Positions 6,248 through 6,922 of a DNA stretch of 6,922 bases are shown here, piece after piece (position 1 is the stretch's first letter; every line of letters starts with the position of its first letter). This stretch comes from JASJHI01 sp965371355 (GTDB lineage Bacteria; Actinomycetota; Acidimicrobiia; Acidimicrobiales; Ilumatobacteraceae). A program made the translations under genes and the position numbers. The stretch is taken from contig CBDUYD010000154.1 of assembly GCA_965371355.1 (NCBI GenBank), positions 1 to 6,922 on the forward strand, in the 5' to 3' direction. The notes below the pieces were generated by a model. The model ran no database searches and was not told the origin of the DNA. It worked only from the letters and a program-made list of their open reading frames with translations.

Positions 6248-6391
6248 TCCGCCTGGATCGTCGATGAGATCGTGACGAGCGCGCCGCGTGGGCCAGACCG
6301 TCGCGTCCCGCGACCGGTACGGGTGTCTACGGGCACGCTCCCCTGGTGACCGGGTTTCACGCGAGCCTCGCCGGGTGGCAGGATCACCGGG

Positions 6392-6922
6392 GTGAGATTG
6401 ACCTTCGGCGAGGACGACGAGGAACAGTTCTTCGAGACGCGCGACGAACTGCTCGACGAGATCGAGCAGGCCCTTCGCAATGACGGGCGGAGAGAAGACG
6501 ACAGCGCGGAAATCGCCGGGTCGATCTCGGTGCTTCTCGACTGGCGTTGGAACTACTCGAGCGGGCAACTCGACGACTGGTCGCTCGCAGATGTCGACGA
6601 GTTCCTGATCGATTGGTTGCCGCGCAAGTACTCCGCACCGCCCGAGGCCGGCGCCGAGATGTGTTCGGCCGTGGCCGACTTCTTCGTACACATGGGTGCA
6701 AGGGAGCGGCTGGTCGGCGGTGTCGATCGCGCGGCGGCGCTCGTCGCTCGGGCGTACGAGTCGAGCGACACGGTCGTTGACGCGATGGGTGATCCCTCGA
6801 ACTTCGGGATGGCGAAGTCGATGTTCGCGGCCGACCTGCCCGATGGCGACGGCAATCCGCTCGCCGACATCGGTGCGCTGCTCGAGTCCGGCGTCGACCC
6901 GGATGGTCCCGCGTTCCAGGCA
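6392..6922 (+). CDS. Conserved-looking actinobacterial protein of unknown function, 3' truncated
   Basis: The frame runs from GTG at 6392 to the window end without a stop, giving 177 residues and an incomplete C-terminus. The start is supported by AGGA at 6380-6383 with an eight-base spacer. It is also the only common start codon after the in-frame TGA at 6347. The first 40 residues are strongly acidic and probably helical. A tryptophan-rich segment follows (LLDWRWNYSSGQLDDW at 48-63, then LIDWLPRKYSAPPE at 72-85), then helices at about 88-125 and MGDPSNFGMAKSMF at 132-145. There is no signal peptide or membrane span, so it is probably cytoplasmic. I have an impression of similar hypothetical proteins with an NFGMAKS motif in actinobacteria, but I cannot name a domain and assign no function. 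The complementary strand also has long open frames here, but they lack comparable structure. Confidence 0.7.
   Translation, partial: MRLTFGEDDEEQFFETRDELLDEIEQALRNDGRREDDSAEIAGSISVLLDWRWNYSSGQLDDWSLADVDEFLIDWLPRKYSAPPEAGAEMCSAVADFFVHMGARERLVGGVDRAAALVARAYESSDTVVDAMGDPSNFGMAKSMFAADLPDGDGNPLADIGALLESGVDPDGPAFQA

Larger units (their letters stand above)
6091..6391. promoter_or_regulatory. Divergent spacer between the antitoxin gene and the right-hand gene
   Basis: This 301-base region separates two genes transcribed away from each other, so both promoters should lie here. I found no RNA gene and no coding sequence I can support; open frames in it are short and unlike known proteins. An AT-rich patch around 6178-6199 stands out in otherwise very GC-rich sequence, and a set of direct and inverted repeats lies beside it. 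A minus-strand CTGACA at 6221-6216 resembles a -35 box, but no -10 box is well spaced from it, so I do not place a promoter precisely. Confidence 0.45.

Noticed and set aside
6190..6480. Minus-strand 96-residue open frame upstream of the antitoxin
   Set aside because: Its N-terminal third is antisense to the right-hand gene (serine runs opposite its acidic codons), and the remainder matches nothing I know.
1..6922. CRISPR array, insertion sequence or integrase
   Set aside because: No regularly spaced repeats, no transposase or recombinase motifs and no terminal inverted repeats were seen on either strand.

Overview
The window comes from a high-GC genome. It has GTG starts, four-base start/stop overlaps and proteins that read like those of Actinomycetota. 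An acidimicrobial, Ilumatobacter-like actinobacterium fits best, but this is an inference from style and not a taxonomic assignment.

Positions 1-4509 (+ strand) hold a tightly packed BMP-family (nucleoside-type) ABC importer. It consists of the end of a substrate-binding lipoprotein, a tandem-domain ATPase and two different inner-membrane permeases. Each junction is a 4-base GTGA or ATGA overlap, so the four proteins are almost certainly made from one mRNA with coupled translation. Together they would capture a small solute outside the membrane, most likely a purine or pyrimidine nucleoside, and import it using ATP. No nucleoside-catabolism gene follows.

Positions 4510-4992 have no intact gene and look like a scar. 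Read left to right, they hold a decayed fragment of a fibronectin type III protein whose frame runs on to an LPATG sortase-like motif. About 25 bases later comes the 3' part of a tRNA-Ala(TGC) gene, from the anticodon arm to the discriminator base, with no 5' half. This is the pattern left where a site-specific recombinase has used a tRNA gene as its attachment site. A small GC hairpin then precedes the next gene.

Positions 4993-6090 (- strand) hold a two-gene module that resembles the VapB45/VapC45 toxin-antitoxin pair in size, order and motifs. A large antitoxin (helix-turn-helix plus DUF433-like C-terminus) is followed six bases later by a PIN-like toxin. It converges on the ABC operon at the scar.

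Positions 6091-6391 form a divergent spacer with short direct and inverted repeats that could be operators for the antitoxin. From 6392 (+ strand) a gene of unknown function, with a tryptophan-rich segment and an NFGMAKS motif, runs off the window end.

The ABC operon is ordinary. The interest lies in the junction: a mobile-element footprint in tRNA-Ala, a decayed surface-protein gene beside it, and a toxin-antitoxin module immediately next to the footprint.
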